A DNA stretch of 49,889 nt from an uncultured Flavobacteriales bacterium (lineage in GTDB: Bacteria; Bacteroidota; Bacteroidia; Flavobacteriales_D; Crocinitomicaceae), in the NCBI GenBank assembly GCA_903860985.1, contig CAIOSO010000020.1, forward strand, positions 1 through 49,889. Reading direction: 5' to 3'. This document shows positions 43,202-49,889 of this stretch, piece by piece. The notes under the pieces are model-generated. The model was given only the letters and a program-made list of their open reading frames with translations, made no database searches and had not been told where the DNA came from. How positions within the stretch are numbered: position 1 is the first letter of the stretch; each line of letters begins with the position of its first letter. A program made the translations under genes and the position numbers.

Positions 43202-44433
43202 TAGTGTACCCGTTGAATCAGTACATAGTGATTAAAATCAATACGAATCATGAAAATGTCTGGATTATAAGGGAAGGTAATCGTTCCATCAGAATTAACC
43301 GTATGTGAAACAGGGATTTGTTGTCCGGCAAGGTTTAGGGCTTCGATGTTCATTACTTCGAAAAGTCTAGTTTGACAAACGAAATCACCTTGTTCATTTT
43401 GATATAGGTACGGCCATTGCGTTGTGATGTCGTCTAAGGAAACGGTATTCACGGTGATTTGTTGTTGAACCGTATCCATTCCACATGCGCCACTTGCGAA
43501 GAGCGTTACGGTGTATGTTCCTGCAACATAGGTGTGTGTTGGATTTTGTCCAAATCCGAAAGGACTTCCGTCCCCGAAGTCCCAAACGAGGTTTCCAGGT
43601 GAACTTGTCGTTGCAGCAAAAAGCACATCGTATTGATTGACACCAGCGACAAAAGAAGCGTTGAACAAAGAGTCATGGTGGACTAATTTCCAAGTTGAGA
43701 TGCTGTCAAGTACAATTGTACTAGCAACTTGCTGTAAAATCGCACACGTTTGCGGATCTAGTCCAGCCGTATAACTAGCGCCAACAGAAGATTTTTGGAA
43801 TAAAGAACTGTAAAACGTACAAGCCGCTAGATAGGATCCTTCCAGGCTAGGGTGGGACCCATCTCCAGCATATAAGTTGATTACTGGATAATTGTCACGC
43901 ACATATTTCCACGCAACACCGACAGGCGAAACGGAAGCGTTCGTTGAATCAGCGATGCGTAAGTATGCATTTCGCAAGCGGGTATTCATTTTATCAAAGG
44001 TATTGATGGAATCCCATTGCGGATCTCCAACTTGACGTCCCCAAGTCATGTAATAATTCACTTGTGAACAGCCGTTGGACGCATACACGCTATCGGAAAG
44101 TTGTTGCGCATAAGGCAATGATTGTTGATTCACTTGATCGTAGGGAAAACTGGGTTCCTGACTTTGTCCTTGCAATACAACGAAGTTCCATGGTTTCGCA
44201 TGAATTTTATCATAGGTTGTTGCATCGTTCGCATGAGATTGAAAGGTGAATCCACCATTCATTTTGCTATCCATGAGCATGTGATCACCCAATGATTCAG
44301 TTAAATCTTGCATCATTTGAGGTAAATTGTTTACGCTCAAATAACTATTCCCAATAAATAGAACGGAAATGCTGTCTTGTGACCAGGAAAGATTGAGGGC
44401 CGCAACAAAAAGGAAACTAAGGAATGTTTTCAT
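43201..44433 (-). CDS. Secreted DUF4886 SGNH hydrolase with PKD domain
   Basis: A 410-residue exported protein. It has a signal peptide (1-19, LSWSQ) and an SGNH/DUF4886 hydrolase domain (20-215) with the nucleophile Ser30 in LFIGNSYLSVNNLP. Asn/Gly oxyanion elements lie in VVLQGQSQEP, and the catalytic pair is in GDGSHPSLEGSYLA (Asp191, His194). A PKD domain (about 265-330) has VWDFGDGSP...THTYVAGTYTVTL. The C-terminal 75 residues resemble a divergent T9SS type A sorting domain (NIEALNLAGQQI...IRIDFNHYVLIQRVH). It is likely a surface esterase. A TAGTTTTG element lies 4 nt before the ATG. Confidence 0.82.
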   Translation of the reverse strand: MKTFLSFLFVAALNLSWSQDSISVLFIGNSYLSVNNLPQMMQDLTESLGDHMLMDSKMNGGFTFQSHANDATTYDKIHAKPWNFVVLQGQSQEPSFPYDQVNQQSLPYAQQLSDSVYASNGCSQVNYYMTWGRQVGDPQWDSINTFDKMNTRLRNAYLRIADSTNASVSPVGVAWKYVRDNYPVINLYAGDGSHPSLEGSYLAACTFYSSLFQKSSVGASYTAGLDPQTCAILQQVASTIVLDSISTWKLVHHDSLFNASFVAGVNQYDVLFAATTSSPGNLVWDFGDGSPFGFGQNPTHTYVAGTYTVTLFASGACGMDTVQQQITVNTVSLDDITTQWPYLYQNEQGDFVCQTRLFEVMNIEALNLAGQQIPVSHTVNSDGTITFPYNPDIFMIRIDFNHYVLIQRVH

Positions 44434-44437
44434 GCCT

Positions 44438-44445
44438 CAAAACTA
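44438..44445 (-). promoter_or_regulatory. -7 promoter element before DUF4886 hydrolase gene
   Basis: The minus strand reads TAGTTTTG, an exact TAnnTTTG match, ending 4 nt before the ATG, which predicts a nearly leaderless mRNA for this gene and the coupled pentapeptide gene. Confidence 0.45.
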
Positions 44446-44472
44446 CGAATTTTATCCTAATTCACTCTTTTC

Positions 44473-45270
44473 TTAAGTGTTTGAAAGGGCTGTTAAAGCA
44501 TAAACCATGGGGATTTTATTCACTAAATGTTTTATTTGAAAACGATTTGGTTCCACTTCAATTAAGTCATTTAAACAATCGTAAGGGGAGAAGGGATATT
44601 CCGAGAAATGATTGATGGTTAATCCAGCTTTTTGAAGCGCTTGGTAGACTTCGCTTAATCCATGATTCCAAGTGATGGTCGTGTCGGTGATTTCAATTTC
44701 TTTGTTAGCATAGGAGCTAGACACTTCTTCTACGATTGGACTTTCCTGAAAATAATTATAGGCAACCCGCTTAAAATCATTGTCGAACATCCAAACGACC
44801 GGATGAAAGTCGACGAAAATGAGTTTTCCACCTGGCTTTAATCGTTCGGCTATAACTTTCGCCCATTTATTCAAATCGGGAAGCCAACCAATGGTTCCGT
44901 AAGTCGTGTAAACGATGTCGAATTTCTCTGATAGGTGTTCGGAAGTATTGTACACATCGCTACAGATAAATGTCGCGTCGATGGATAATTCCGCAGCGAG
45001 ATTTTGTGCTTCTTTAATGGCCTTATCGGAAAAGTCGATACCTGTTACCGTTGCTCCCATTCGTGCTAGGGAAAGGGTGTCCTGACCGAAGTGACATTGC
45101 AGATGCAAGATCTTTTTCCCTTCGATATTTCCTAAAAGCGCCAATTCGATTTCTTTCAACGAACTTTCTCCCGCTCGAAATGCATCCATTTGATAAAAGT
45201 CGGAAGTTAAGTGTCCAGCAACACGGTTGTTCCAATTTTTACGATTTAATTCTAGGTAATTTTCTTCCAT
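44473..45270 (-). CDS. Class I SAM-dependent methyltransferase
   Basis: A 265-residue enzyme. SAM motif I is ILHLQCHFGQDTLSLARMGATVTGIDFSDKAI (about 54-85), followed by FDIVYTTYGTIGWLPDL and KPGGKLIFVDFHPVVWMFD. The C-terminal half has ITWNHGLSEVYQALQKAGLTINHFSEYPFSPY, typical of the UbiE-like methyltransferases often annotated without a substrate in Bacteroidota. It lies 39 nt upstream of the DUF4886 gene in the same direction. The substrate is unknown. Confidence 0.85.
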   Translation of the reverse strand: MEENYLELNRKNWNNRVAGHLTSDFYQMDAFRAGESSLKEIELALLGNIEGKKILHLQCHFGQDTLSLARMGATVTGIDFSDKAIKEAQNLAAELSIDATFICSDVYNTSEHLSEKFDIVYTTYGTIGWLPDLNKWAKVIAERLKPGGKLIFVDFHPVVWMFDNDFKRVAYNYFQESPIVEEVSSSYANKEIEITDTTITWNHGLSEVYQALQKAGLTINHFSEYPFSPYDCLNDLIEVEPNRFQIKHLVNKIPMVYALTALSNT

Positions 45271-45560
45271 TTTTTATGATTTTATATAGCTTAATGCGTG
45301 CTAAAAAACCCAATAAAAAGGATAAAGCCCAATTTTTTCATCAGGTGAAGGTACAAATTCTGTTCTGCATCTTCAACCACCAACTTTTCAGCCAATGAGT
45401 CGAATCAATTAACCCAATGACTTAACAATTTTATCATATGCTTAGTCGAATTAATTCGGATAGTTAATGTAAATTTGTTCTGAAATTCGCATTGACATCC
45501 TTGAGGTGAACTACTTGTTTGCACCGAAACCAATGAAGAATGGAAAGTCGAACGAAGACA
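45271..45560. other. Intergenic region between divergent methyltransferase and T9SS cargo genes
   Basis: 290 nt without a credible gene. It holds a rightward TAAATTTG element at 45470-45477, implying a leader of about 80 nt for the cargo gene, and AT-rich DNA with small inverted repeats such as TCGAATTAATTCGG. I see no RNA gene. Confidence 0.5.
45470..45477 (+). promoter_or_regulatory. -7 promoter element before second type B cargo gene
   Basis: TAAATTTG, an exact TAnnTTTG match, lies 83 nt before the ATG. It is the only exact match in the intergenic region. Confidence 0.35.
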
Positions 45561-47402
45561 ATGAATAAGGTTCTAGTATTGAGTTTGTTACTGCTCTTTT
45601 CAACACAATTGAATGCGCAGCAGTTAATCATTAATGAAATTTCTCAGGGAACAGGCACAAGCGAATATGTTGAATTTGTAGTGATCGGAACACCGACATG
45701 TGTCACCCCGGTTCCAAGTTTGGATTTACGCAAAGTCATTATTGACGATAATAATGGGTATTTCGCAGCGGGATCAGGGACGGGAATTGCAGGAGGTGCT
45801 GTTCGCTTTGCAAATAGTTCATTCTGGCAAAGTATCTCACAGGGGACTTACATTGTGATTTACAATGATGCAAGTCCGAACACAAGTTTACCAGCAGATG
45901 ATATTTCCACCACAGATGGTAATTGTCGTTTAGTCATTCCATCAAGTTCCATGTTACTGGAGAAAACGACAGTGAGTCCAACAACAACGAATCAAAGTTA
46001 TCCACCGGATGTCAACTGGACGGCGGGTGGATCTTGGTCGCCACTAGCGATGGCCAATACAGACGATTCATTTCAAGTACCAAATATTCCATCTACTGGC
46101 GTTCCTTTTCACAGTGTGAGTTGGGGAAATAACATCAATAATGCAATTGTATATTTTGCTGGGTCAGCTGCGGGAAAAGTATTCTCTTTTACGAACACGA
46201 CTTCAAATGATTGGAATTTAGTGGCCAATTGGACAAGTTCAGCCGTAGCGACAGGTCAAACACCTGGAATGGCTAACAATGCAGCAAATGACGCGTGGAT
46301 TGGAAGCATGAATCCACTGTGTAGTATGAATCCAGGAATGACGGTTACGCCATTGATTTTAAACGAAACATGCGTGAATGCGTGTGATGGATCCATACTC
46401 ACGAGTGTCACAAATGGGCTCGCACCCTACACGTACAGTTGGTCAAATGGAGCGACGACAAGTTCCATTTCAAATGTTTGTCCCGGATCTTACACCGTGA
46501 CAGTTACTGGAGCCAATGGTTGTTCCGCTATAGAATCATTTACCATTACAGCAGGAACGGCAGGATCGAACGCCGCAATTTCAGCAGCTGGGCCCTTTAC
46601 GAATCTAGATGCAGCGCAACAAATTCAGGCTTTGAATGGGGGAGGAGTTTGGTCGTCCACTTGTGGAACGTGTTTGTCATCAAATGGGGTGTTTAATCCA
46701 CAAACAGCCGGAGCAGGCTCATGGCAGGTGTGTTATCAACAAGGATCGGGAAACTGTTCAGATACACAATGCATTACGATTGTGGTCACGAATGGATGTA
46801 CGCCACAGACAACCACGGAATCCTTAACGATTTGTCCGGGTGATTCCGCCTTCATTAACGGAATTTGGGAAAATTCTCCAGGACAATATTCCGCAGCTTT
46901 TCAGGATGTCAACAATTGCGATAGTACGCACATTGCGACCTTAAGTTTGTATTCGGTTACTCCATTTACAGAAAACATCATTCTCTGTGAATTTGATTCC
47001 GTTTTAGTCTTTAATCAATGGATTTACGGAGCACAAACAGTAAGCCAAGTGGAACAAACCCTGAATGGGTGTGATTATGTTCACACGGTGAATATTCAAA
47101 TGGAATCTTGCACTATAGAACCATCGGTTATTTACATTCCAAATGTATTCACACCAAACGGTGACATGGTCAATGATACTTTTGAAATCATCATTCAAAA
47201 CGGAAAAGTAGAGCGCGGATGGATTTTCAATCGCTGGGGCAATGTCATTTGCACGTTTTCACCGACTCAGTTGAAGTGGGATGGGAAAGACGAGCTCACG
47301 GGCATTGCAGTTTTGGATGGTGTTTACACGTATCTTGTTTACTTCAATCCAGCTGATACGGTGAATGAATTGTACCAAGGATTTGTAACCGTTGTTAAAT
47401 AA
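45561..47402 (+). CDS. T9SS type B cargo protein with lamin-tail-like and SprB-like domains
   Basis: A 613-residue secreted protein from the ATG at 45561, which gives a clean signal peptide (MNKVLVLSLLLLFSTQLNAQ). An in-frame ATG at 45540 adds seven polar residues. Residues 21-210 resemble a lamin-tail/LTD domain (QLIINEISQGTGTSEYVEFVVIG). An SprB-like repeat follows (NETCVNACDGSILTSVTNGLAPYTYSWSNGATTSSISNVCPGSYTVTVTGANGCS), then Cys-rich Ig-like stretches. The C-terminal type B T9SS domain runs from YIPNVFTPNGDMVNDTFEI to YQGFVTVVK. It is a surface-exposed protein. Its function is unknown. Confidence 0.87.
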   Translation: MNKVLVLSLLLLFSTQLNAQQLIINEISQGTGTSEYVEFVVIGTPTCVTPVPSLDLRKVIIDDNNGYFAAGSGTGIAGGAVRFANSSFWQSISQGTYIVIYNDASPNTSLPADDISTTDGNCRLVIPSSSMLLEKTTVSPTTTNQSYPPDVNWTAGGSWSPLAMANTDDSFQVPNIPSTGVPFHSVSWGNNINNAIVYFAGSAAGKVFSFTNTTSNDWNLVANWTSSAVATGQTPGMANNAANDAWIGSMNPLCSMNPGMTVTPLILNETCVNACDGSILTSVTNGLAPYTYSWSNGATTSSISNVCPGSYTVTVTGANGCSAIESFTITAGTAGSNAAISAAGPFTNLDAAQQIQALNGGGVWSSTCGTCLSSNGVFNPQTAGAGSWQVCYQQGSGNCSDTQCITIVVTNGCTPQTTTESLTICPGDSAFINGIWENSPGQYSAAFQDVNNCDSTHIATLSLYSVTPFTENIILCEFDSVLVFNQWIYGAQTVSQVEQTLNGCDYVHTVNIQMESCTIEPSVIYIPNVFTPNGDMVNDTFEIIIQNGKVERGWIFNRWGNVICTFSPTQLKWDGKDELTGIAVLDGVYTYLVYFNPADTVNELYQGFVTVVK

Positions 47403-47452
47403 TTAGTTTCAGGTATCTGTGATGGATACAAAAATCATTTCAAATTTCCTTG

Positions 47453-47460
47453 TATCTTTG
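47453..47460 (+). promoter_or_regulatory. -7 promoter element of tmRNA gene
   Basis: TATCTTTG, an exact TAnnTTTG match, lies 9 nt before the mature tmRNA 5' end, leaving a very short 5' leader for RNase P to remove. Confidence 0.65.
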
Positions 47461-47469
47461 TAGCTCAAT

Positions 47470-47868
47470 GGGGCCGACCTTGGATTTGACAGCGATAGCG
47501 GTAGTCAAGTGTCAGCATGCAGAGGGTTGAGGTGAACCTCTTAAATATCTTGTCTCGAACAATAATTGACAACACGTCATACGCACTTGCTGCTTAATTA
47601 GCTGAATGTTAATTGGCTTAATCTGACTGAAGTATAGTAGGTCGGACAAGTACTTTCGGTAGATCGTCGCCTAATCGATTTACCACTCGAAAGTTCATCC
47701 CATTAGGCTAGTGTTTGCGACGGTACTAAGCAAATGCGAAATTCAGTACCTAAGTTCAGGTTTTGGGTGTTCTTGTCCGTGCCTGGATCGAAAAACAACC
47801 GAGGAATAAGCATGTAGAAAGCTTGAAAACTCGTCGTTTGGACGAGGGTTCGAACCCCTCCGGCTCCA
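47470..47868 (+). ncRNA. ssrA: tmRNA (transfer-messenger RNA)
   Basis: Rescues stalled ribosomes by trans-translation and tags the nascent protein for proteolysis. The 5' GGGGCCG pairs with the 3' CGGCTCC to make the 7-bp acceptor stem (one G-U). A T-arm GGGTTCGAACCCC lies near the 3' end with discriminator A at 47868. The sequence GACCTTGGATTTGACAGCGA after the stem is typical of tmRNA. The tag reading frame ends TAC GCA CTT GCT GCT TAA (47580-47597), giving ...YALAA, and most likely begins at GAC 47568 (DNTSYALAA). CCA is not encoded (ACT follows). It is a one-piece molecule of about 399 nt with a promoter and terminator. Confidence 0.95.
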
Positions 47869-47876
47869 CTCTGATC

Positions 47877-47907
47877 AAAAAGCTACTCCACAGGAGTGGC
47901 TTTTTTT
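47877..47907 (+). terminator. Intrinsic terminator of tmRNA
   Basis: A 9-bp stem (AGCTACTCC with GGAGTGGCT, one G-U) extended by AAAA/TTTT, with an ACA loop and a T run. Confidence 0.9.
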
Positions 47908-48020
47908 GTGGGCACAAATGAGGACTCGTCCTCAAATTTGGGCAAACAAAAAAAGACAACATCGCCTTGTGATGAAGCTTTTTGATCCATTGCACGTTAG
48001 CCCACGGGGAAAGCGCAGCT

Positions 48021-48037
48021 AAGCCCTTCGGCTCCAC
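48021..48037 (+). repeat. Imperfect copy of the tmRNA 3' end (possible attachment-site remnant)
   Basis: 15 of 17 bases match the tmRNA 3' end at 47853-47869, including an unbroken CGGCTCCAC. The flanking bases are unrelated. Duplication of an ssrA 3' end is what integrating elements leave behind, but no integrase is in view. Confidence 0.4.
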
Positions 48038-48041
48038 ATAC

Positions 48042-48078
48042 GCTCGCCGAAGTTTTTGAGTCAAAAACGAAGGCGAGC
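48042..48078. repeat. Imperfect inverted repeat
   Basis: GCTCGCC...GGCGAGC outer arms and TTTTTGA...TCAAAAA inner arms, separated by a 4-nt internal mismatch, form a 37-nt hairpin. It lacks a T tract on the plus strand. Confidence 0.6.
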
Positions 48079-48165
48079 TAAGGCGAACCCGTCCACTTGG
48101 CTAGGAAATCTTACCCAAAAACTGAAACGTTTTTAATAGAGTCGGAAAAGCAAATAACGCAGTAC

Positions 48166-49659
48166 TTATTCCTTTATTATTTCAAAAGTTTGAATGGAAT
48201 TTTCACCAACTTTAAACAAATAGATGCCTCCAGATAGATTTGAAACGACAATAGCGGTATTTTCATCATGTATGATTCCGGATAATACTGTTTTACCCAT
48301 ATGATCATAGATCTTGTAAAGAGAACCAATGGAATTAAGTGCTGTTTTCACATTGATCATTTCACTTGTTGGGTTCGGATAAAGATTCACAATGAAGTCC
48401 CTTGTTTCATCCTCAACACCTAGAAAGAAATCATTTGTTGGCCAGGTAGTAATAACAGAAGGCAAAGCGTATAAGATATCATTGATTGCTGCTTGTACAT
48501 TACCTACATTCGCTTTGGTATTTAATAAGATTACACCACTAATCTCATCGCCTCTCCTTGCCAGCTCACCATCACAAGTAGAAAATAATGATTCGTAGTG
48601 ATACCAATTATTATCTAAAGAATTTAAATAAAATGCCATGCCGAATCCTGAATATGCGGCTGATGGCGTGACCATTTGAGCAATGGTGGAAGCTTGTAGC
48701 ATGTCAGGTTTTGAAGAAAATCCATCTACCGCTGTAAGCCACAAACACATATCTTCTGCTGAAGCAACCCATCCTGAAGCTGCTCCCAAATTTTCCATGC
48801 AATATCCACCGTATGCACCCGGAACTAAGGTGGAACCGTCGTAAATAGAGCTGACAGTAGAATTATAATTATTATAATAATTTACTTCCATAGGCAACTG
48901 ATTGATTAAATCCGTTCGTCCAAGATGCATATTTGTTATGTTGAGTGGAATCAAAATAGAATCGCGAACATAATTTTCATACCCTTGTCCAGTTACTTTT
49001 TCAATAACTTGACCTAAAATAGCATGGCCAATATTACCGTATGCAGAATAAGATCCGGGATTATTATCCAAAGAAATATTTTCGAGTACATATTTAATTG
49101 TCGATTGAACAGTTCCAGGTGCTGGAACTCCCATGCCCAATGTTATTTGAAAAGGCGTACTTGTTCCAAACCAATTCCCAAAAAAAGGATCTCCAGATAC
49201 ATTACTATCCCAACCAGCGGTATGCTCAAGCAAGTGACGAACGGTAATTGAATTAACTAAAGGGTCAATCGGGTTTTGATACATGGCATCATTCAGAATA
49301 CCATTTGCACCAAACACATGATCACTCAAATTAATTTGTCCCTCTTCTACTAATTTCAAAATGGCAACACTGGTAACTGGCTTCGATAAACTCGCCACCC
49401 TAAAAATTGATTTAGGTTGCACTAGCGTACTTGTAGAGGTATTCGCATAACCAAATCCACGGCTATAAATTAAGCGACCCTTATAGGTGAGTGCTAATTG
49501 CCCGCCTCTGATATTATAATCAGCTAATAAATTAGTCATCGCAATATCAAAAATTTCTAAACCTGGCACGGCAGAGCCTGTTTGCGCGTAGGTATTTTGT
49601 GTTGAACTGAATAAGAATGTAAGTGCTAAACCTGATAAGAGTAAGTTTTTCATTTTCAT
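48166..49659 (-). CDS. Secreted serine hydrolase (class C beta-lactamase fold) with T9SS type A signal
   Basis: A 497-residue exported enzyme. It has a signal peptide (1-25, NTYAQ) and a beta-lactamase/D-Ala-D-Ala peptidase-like domain (about 32-400). The nucleophile is in RVASLSKPVTS (Ser90-x-x-Lys93) and the second motif is Tyr207-Gly-Asn209 in SAYGNIGHAILGQVIEKVTG. The C-terminal T9SS type A sorting domain (about 420-497) has NLYPNPTSEMINVKTALNSIGSLYKIYDHMGKTVLSG...LSGGIYLFKVGENSIQTFEIIKE. The family hydrolyses esters, amides or D-peptides. The substrate is unknown. By eye it is more AT-rich than the core genes to the left. Confidence 0.88.
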   Translation of the reverse strand: MKMKNLLLSGLALTFLFSSTQNTYAQTGSAVPGLEIFDIAMTNLLADYNIRGGQLALTYKGRLIYSRGFGYANTSTSTLVQPKSIFRVASLSKPVTSVAILKLVEEGQINLSDHVFGANGILNDAMYQNPIDPLVNSITVRHLLEHTAGWDSNVSGDPFFGNWFGTSTPFQITLGMGVPAPGTVQSTIKYVLENISLDNNPGSYSAYGNIGHAILGQVIEKVTGQGYENYVRDSILIPLNITNMHLGRTDLINQLPMEVNYYNNYNSTVSSIYDGSTLVPGAYGGYCMENLGAASGWVASAEDMCLWLTAVDGFSSKPDMLQASTIAQMVTPSAAYSGFGMAFYLNSLDNNWYHYESLFSTCDGELARRGDEISGVILLNTKANVGNVQAAINDILYALPSVITTWPTNDFFLGVEDETRDFIVNLYPNPTSEMINVKTALNSIGSLYKIYDHMGKTVLSGIIHDENTAIVVSNLSGGIYLFKVGENSIQTFEIIKE

Positions 49660-49684
49660 AACATTATTTTTAAAAGTTAGTGCT

Positions 49685-49711
49685 GGATGATTTTGATTTT
49701 CAAAATCATCC
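49685..49711 (-). repeat. Perfect hairpin upstream of serine hydrolase gene
   Basis: GGATGATTTTGA pairs perfectly with its complement over 12 bp around a TTT loop, 26 nt upstream of the start codon. It lies in the leader or promoter region and could be an operator or an mRNA hairpin. Confidence 0.65.
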
Positions 49712-49889
49712 TTAATCTTTGAACAAGTAGTGAACTAGTTCTATTTGTAAAATTATAATAGCTGTGGAAGATAAAATTGTAAAAATCGAAAGCGGTACGA
49801 ATATTTAACCAAGAATATGGAGGACAAAGACCAAATGAGTCTTAATGATCATACAAGGAGTATACTTCCTATTTAATTATATTTTCAAA
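49712..49889. other. AT-rich region at window edge
   Basis: No credible gene or RNA is visible in the last 178 nt. No exact TAnnTTTG element directed at the serine hydrolase gene was found, so its promoter is not assigned. Confidence 0.5.

Larger units (their letters stand above)
47908..48165. other. Gene-free region after tmRNA with inverted repeats
   Basis: No credible gene. A 102-residue reading frame on the minus strand is antisense to the tmRNA 3' end and is an artefact. The region holds a short palindrome TGAGGAC/GTCCTCA (47919-47934), an imperfect copy of the tmRNA 3' end (48021-48037) and an imperfect inverted repeat (48042-48078). Confidence 0.6.

Noticed and set aside
47756-48064. 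102-residue reading frame on the minus strand
   Set aside because: It is antisense to the tmRNA 3' end and its terminator; the EPEGFEPSSKRR-type peptide is a familiar false gene from antisense T-arm sequence.

Overview
The window is a chromosomal segment of a member of the Bacteroidota, most likely order Flavobacteriales (Crocinitomicaceae/Fluviicola-like is my guess, not proven). The signs are: a parA-parB-DUF5683-dapB-lepB cluster, many type IX secretion (T9SS) cargo proteins with type A and type B C-terminal signals, T9SS components (PorQ and a PorE-like OmpA protein), DUF4476 and DUF4139 proteins, glycine-lipid acyltransferases of the GlsA/GlsB kind, absence of Shine-Dalgarno sequences, and repeated TAnnTTTG -7 promoter elements. 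I annotate 45 protein genes and one RNA gene, the tmRNA. I saw no tRNA, rRNA, CRISPR array, prophage or transposase gene.

Layout. 1-4.9 kb (minus strand): chromosome partition, lysine/peptidoglycan precursor and protein export operon (parA, parB, DUF5683, dapB, lepB). 5-6 kb: tail-anchored FHA protein and rplS with a strong terminator. 6.1-11.5 kb: PorE-like OmpA protein, L-threonine aldolase, a TauE/SafE permease, a MORN-like secreted protein and a thioesterase. 11.5-16 kb: membrane sugar-nucleotide dehydratase and a large T9SS type B cargo. 16.1-18.1 kb: CYTH phosphatase and three small unknown proteins, two of them lipoproteins. 18.2-24.3 kb: fused branched-chain 2-oxoacid dehydrogenase E1, LTA-synthase-family sulfatase, proS, trmN6. 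24.3-27.7 kb: PorQ, a small sigma factor and the glsA-glsB pair. 27.8-35 kb: MBL hydrolase, exonuclease/GIY-YIG/Fe-S protein, DUF4476, DUF4139, DEAD helicase, chalcone-isomerase-like protein. 35.1-38 kb: sulfur operon (persulfide dioxygenase-rhodanese fusion, TauE/SafE exporter, methyltransferase). 38-47.4 kb: secreted and T9SS proteins, a His/Cys-rich small protein followed by a structured leader and a TonB receptor, pentapeptide protein, DUF4886 SGNH hydrolase with PKD domain, methyltransferase, second large type B cargo. 47.4-49.9 kb: tmRNA with terminator, a gene-poor stretch holding an imperfect copy of the tmRNA 3' end, then a T9SS-secreted serine hydrolase.

How genes work together. Five proteins carry recognisable or probable T9SS C-terminal signals, and PorQ and the PorE-like protein would serve their export and anchoring. 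The 35-38 kb genes form a compact persulfide/sulfite module. glsA-glsB would make glycine/ornithine-type amino-acid lipids. Intergenic DNA carries several repeat types: GCAGGATT palindromes, a GC-rich palindrome beside CTCTCN hexamers in two places, and TAATGTGC octamers. Four convergent gene pairs overlap at their stop codons, and several genes have the -7 promoter motif 4-5 nt before the start codon, suggesting leaderless mRNAs. Nothing here is clearly a wholly new system. The best leads are the structured leader before the TonB receptor, the sulfur module with its methyltransferase, the leaderless-start pattern and the ssrA-adjacent duplication.
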